Shown here one piece after another: positions 63,423 through 64,000 of a DNA stretch of 64,000 nucleotides. The notes under the pieces were generated by a model. That model ran no database searches and was not told the DNA's origin. It was given only the letters and a program-made list of their open reading frames with translations. The stretch lies in NCBI RefSeq assembly GCF_030581075.1, contig NZ_JAUQSW010000001.1, positions 186,001 through 250,000 on the forward strand, in the 5' to 3' direction. Position 1 is the stretch's first letter; each line of letters opens with the position of its first letter. The translations under genes and the position numbers were made by a program. Source of the stretch: Hymenobacter cheonanensis. Its GTDB lineage: Bacteria; Bacteroidota; Bacteroidia; Cytophagales; Hymenobacteraceae.

Positions 63423-64000
63423 CTACAGCCCTAGCGCCGCTACGGCGGCTTGCACGGCCTCAGCCCGGTAGGCGGGCGCGGTGGCCGGGGCCCGCAATAG
63501 CCGCAGCAGGTGCAGGTATTTGCGGCGGCCCTCGGCCAGCATATCGGTGGGTACTTCGAGCGGGAACACGCCGAAGGGTTCGACTTTTTGCACCCCTACC
63601 AGTAGAAAGCGCTCGGCGCGCAGCGCATCGGTGTAGAAGGCAGCCTGACGGTCGTAGTCGTAGGCCGAGCACTGCCAGCGAAAGTGCTCGGCATCGCGGG
63701 CCATGGTCGTTTTAAAGTCAATAACGGTATAGGGCTGGCCGGGCTGGTCGAGCACGAGGTCGGCGCGCAGCTTGCAGAGCGTATCGGTAACGGGCTCGGT
63801 AAAGAGCGCGCTACGCTCGGCAACACCGTTTTCGAGCAGGCGGCTTAGCTCCTTATTCAGCTTGACGCCCTCCACCAGCCACCACACCAAGGTATCGTTG
63901 AGACCCGGCTGCCCGGGCTGGTAATCGCCGGGCTCCAGCAGGGCCGTGTGAAATGCAGTACCAAAGCTGAGTGCGCCCGAGCCCGAATCGAGGCGGGGTG
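63423..64000 (-). CDS. PD-(D/E)XK nuclease-like protein, C-terminal fragment
   Basis: The gene enters from the right edge; about 192 codons are visible and open throughout. CKLRADLVLDQPGQPYTVID followed by FKTTMARD gives the D...(D/E)xK core (D in RADLV, IDFKT), and SAYDYDRQAAFYTDAL is the following helix, as in DUF3799/RecE-type exonucleases of prophages and other DNA-processing systems. The N-terminus and true length are unknown. Confidence 0.72.
   Translation of the reverse strand, partial: PRLDSGSGALSFGTAFHTALLEPGDYQPGQPGLNDTLVWWLVEGVKLNKELSRLLENGVAERSALFTEPVTDTLCKLRADLVLDQPGQPYTVIDFKTTMARDAEHFRWQCSAYDYDRQAAFYTDALRAERFLLVGVQKVEPFGVFPLEVPTDMLAEGRRKYLHLLRLLRAPATAPAYRAEAVQAAVAALGL

Overview
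The window looks like chromosomal DNA of a Hymenobacter-like member of the Bacteroidota (order Cytophagales). The evidence is GC-rich coding DNA, a SusC/SusD/SusE nutrient-uptake operon, promoters of the Bacteroidota form TTG-N19-21-TAnnTTTG, genes without clear Shine-Dalgarno sites, and gene families typical of that group. The assignment rests on family content and style, not on a search.

Left part (1-25.7 kb). A truncated M1-type peptidase gene, sppA and rarA (minus strand) are followed by an EamA permease. Next is a compact operon: a short-chain dehydrogenase-like protein, photolyase, a TetR-type regulator and an ABC1 kinase. A secreted dienelactone hydrolase follows. Convergent to it lies a homologue of phenylalanine hydroxylase that has lost both iron-binding histidines; it sits behind a leader with a small ORF and a terminator. 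A secreted esterase pair precedes the SusC-SusD-SusE operon, which has a palindromic LacI-type operator. A phospholipase C-like protein, a CoA-transferase, a methyltransferase and a DEAD-box helicase close this part.

Middle part (25.7-54.2 kb). Mostly housekeeping and accessory genes: an M16 protease, icd, an AT-rich and probably imported P-loop ATPase, a DinB-family protein, permeases, a phosphoesterase, a VWA protein, an ECF sigma/anti-sigma/LTxxQ set, an aminotransferase, pfkA, miaA with a glycosyltransferase, a large hybrid histidine kinase with a lone receiver, a PhnP-like hydrolase, an RqcH-like NFACT protein, tRNA-Leu(GAG), an iron permease and a MOSC protein. Long palindromic (REP-like) hairpins sit between genes.

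Right part (54.2-62.1 kb) is the most interesting region. On one strand, in transcription order, lie: a leader with two tiny ORFs and two terminators; a TROVE/Ro60 protein gene; a Y-RNA-like RNA; a PARG-type ADP-ribose hydrolase; a tandem array of eight structured RNAs; a PcfJ-domain protein; two more Y-RNA-like RNAs; and the RNA ligase RtcB. All eleven RNAs share one module: GGUGCC, then GUAG-N7-(C/U/A)UAC, then UUC(G), ending in a GUUGCC-like box. Each is closed by its own perfectly or nearly complementary end helix. Most array members carry a tRNA-like domain in permuted order (T arm, closed acceptor hairpin, D arm), as reported for bacterial YrlA RNAs. This looks like an expanded Ro60/Y-RNA/RtcB RNA-repair or RNA-surveillance locus. 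A J-domain-like protein diverges from it, and a PD-(D/E)XK nuclease gene runs off the right edge.
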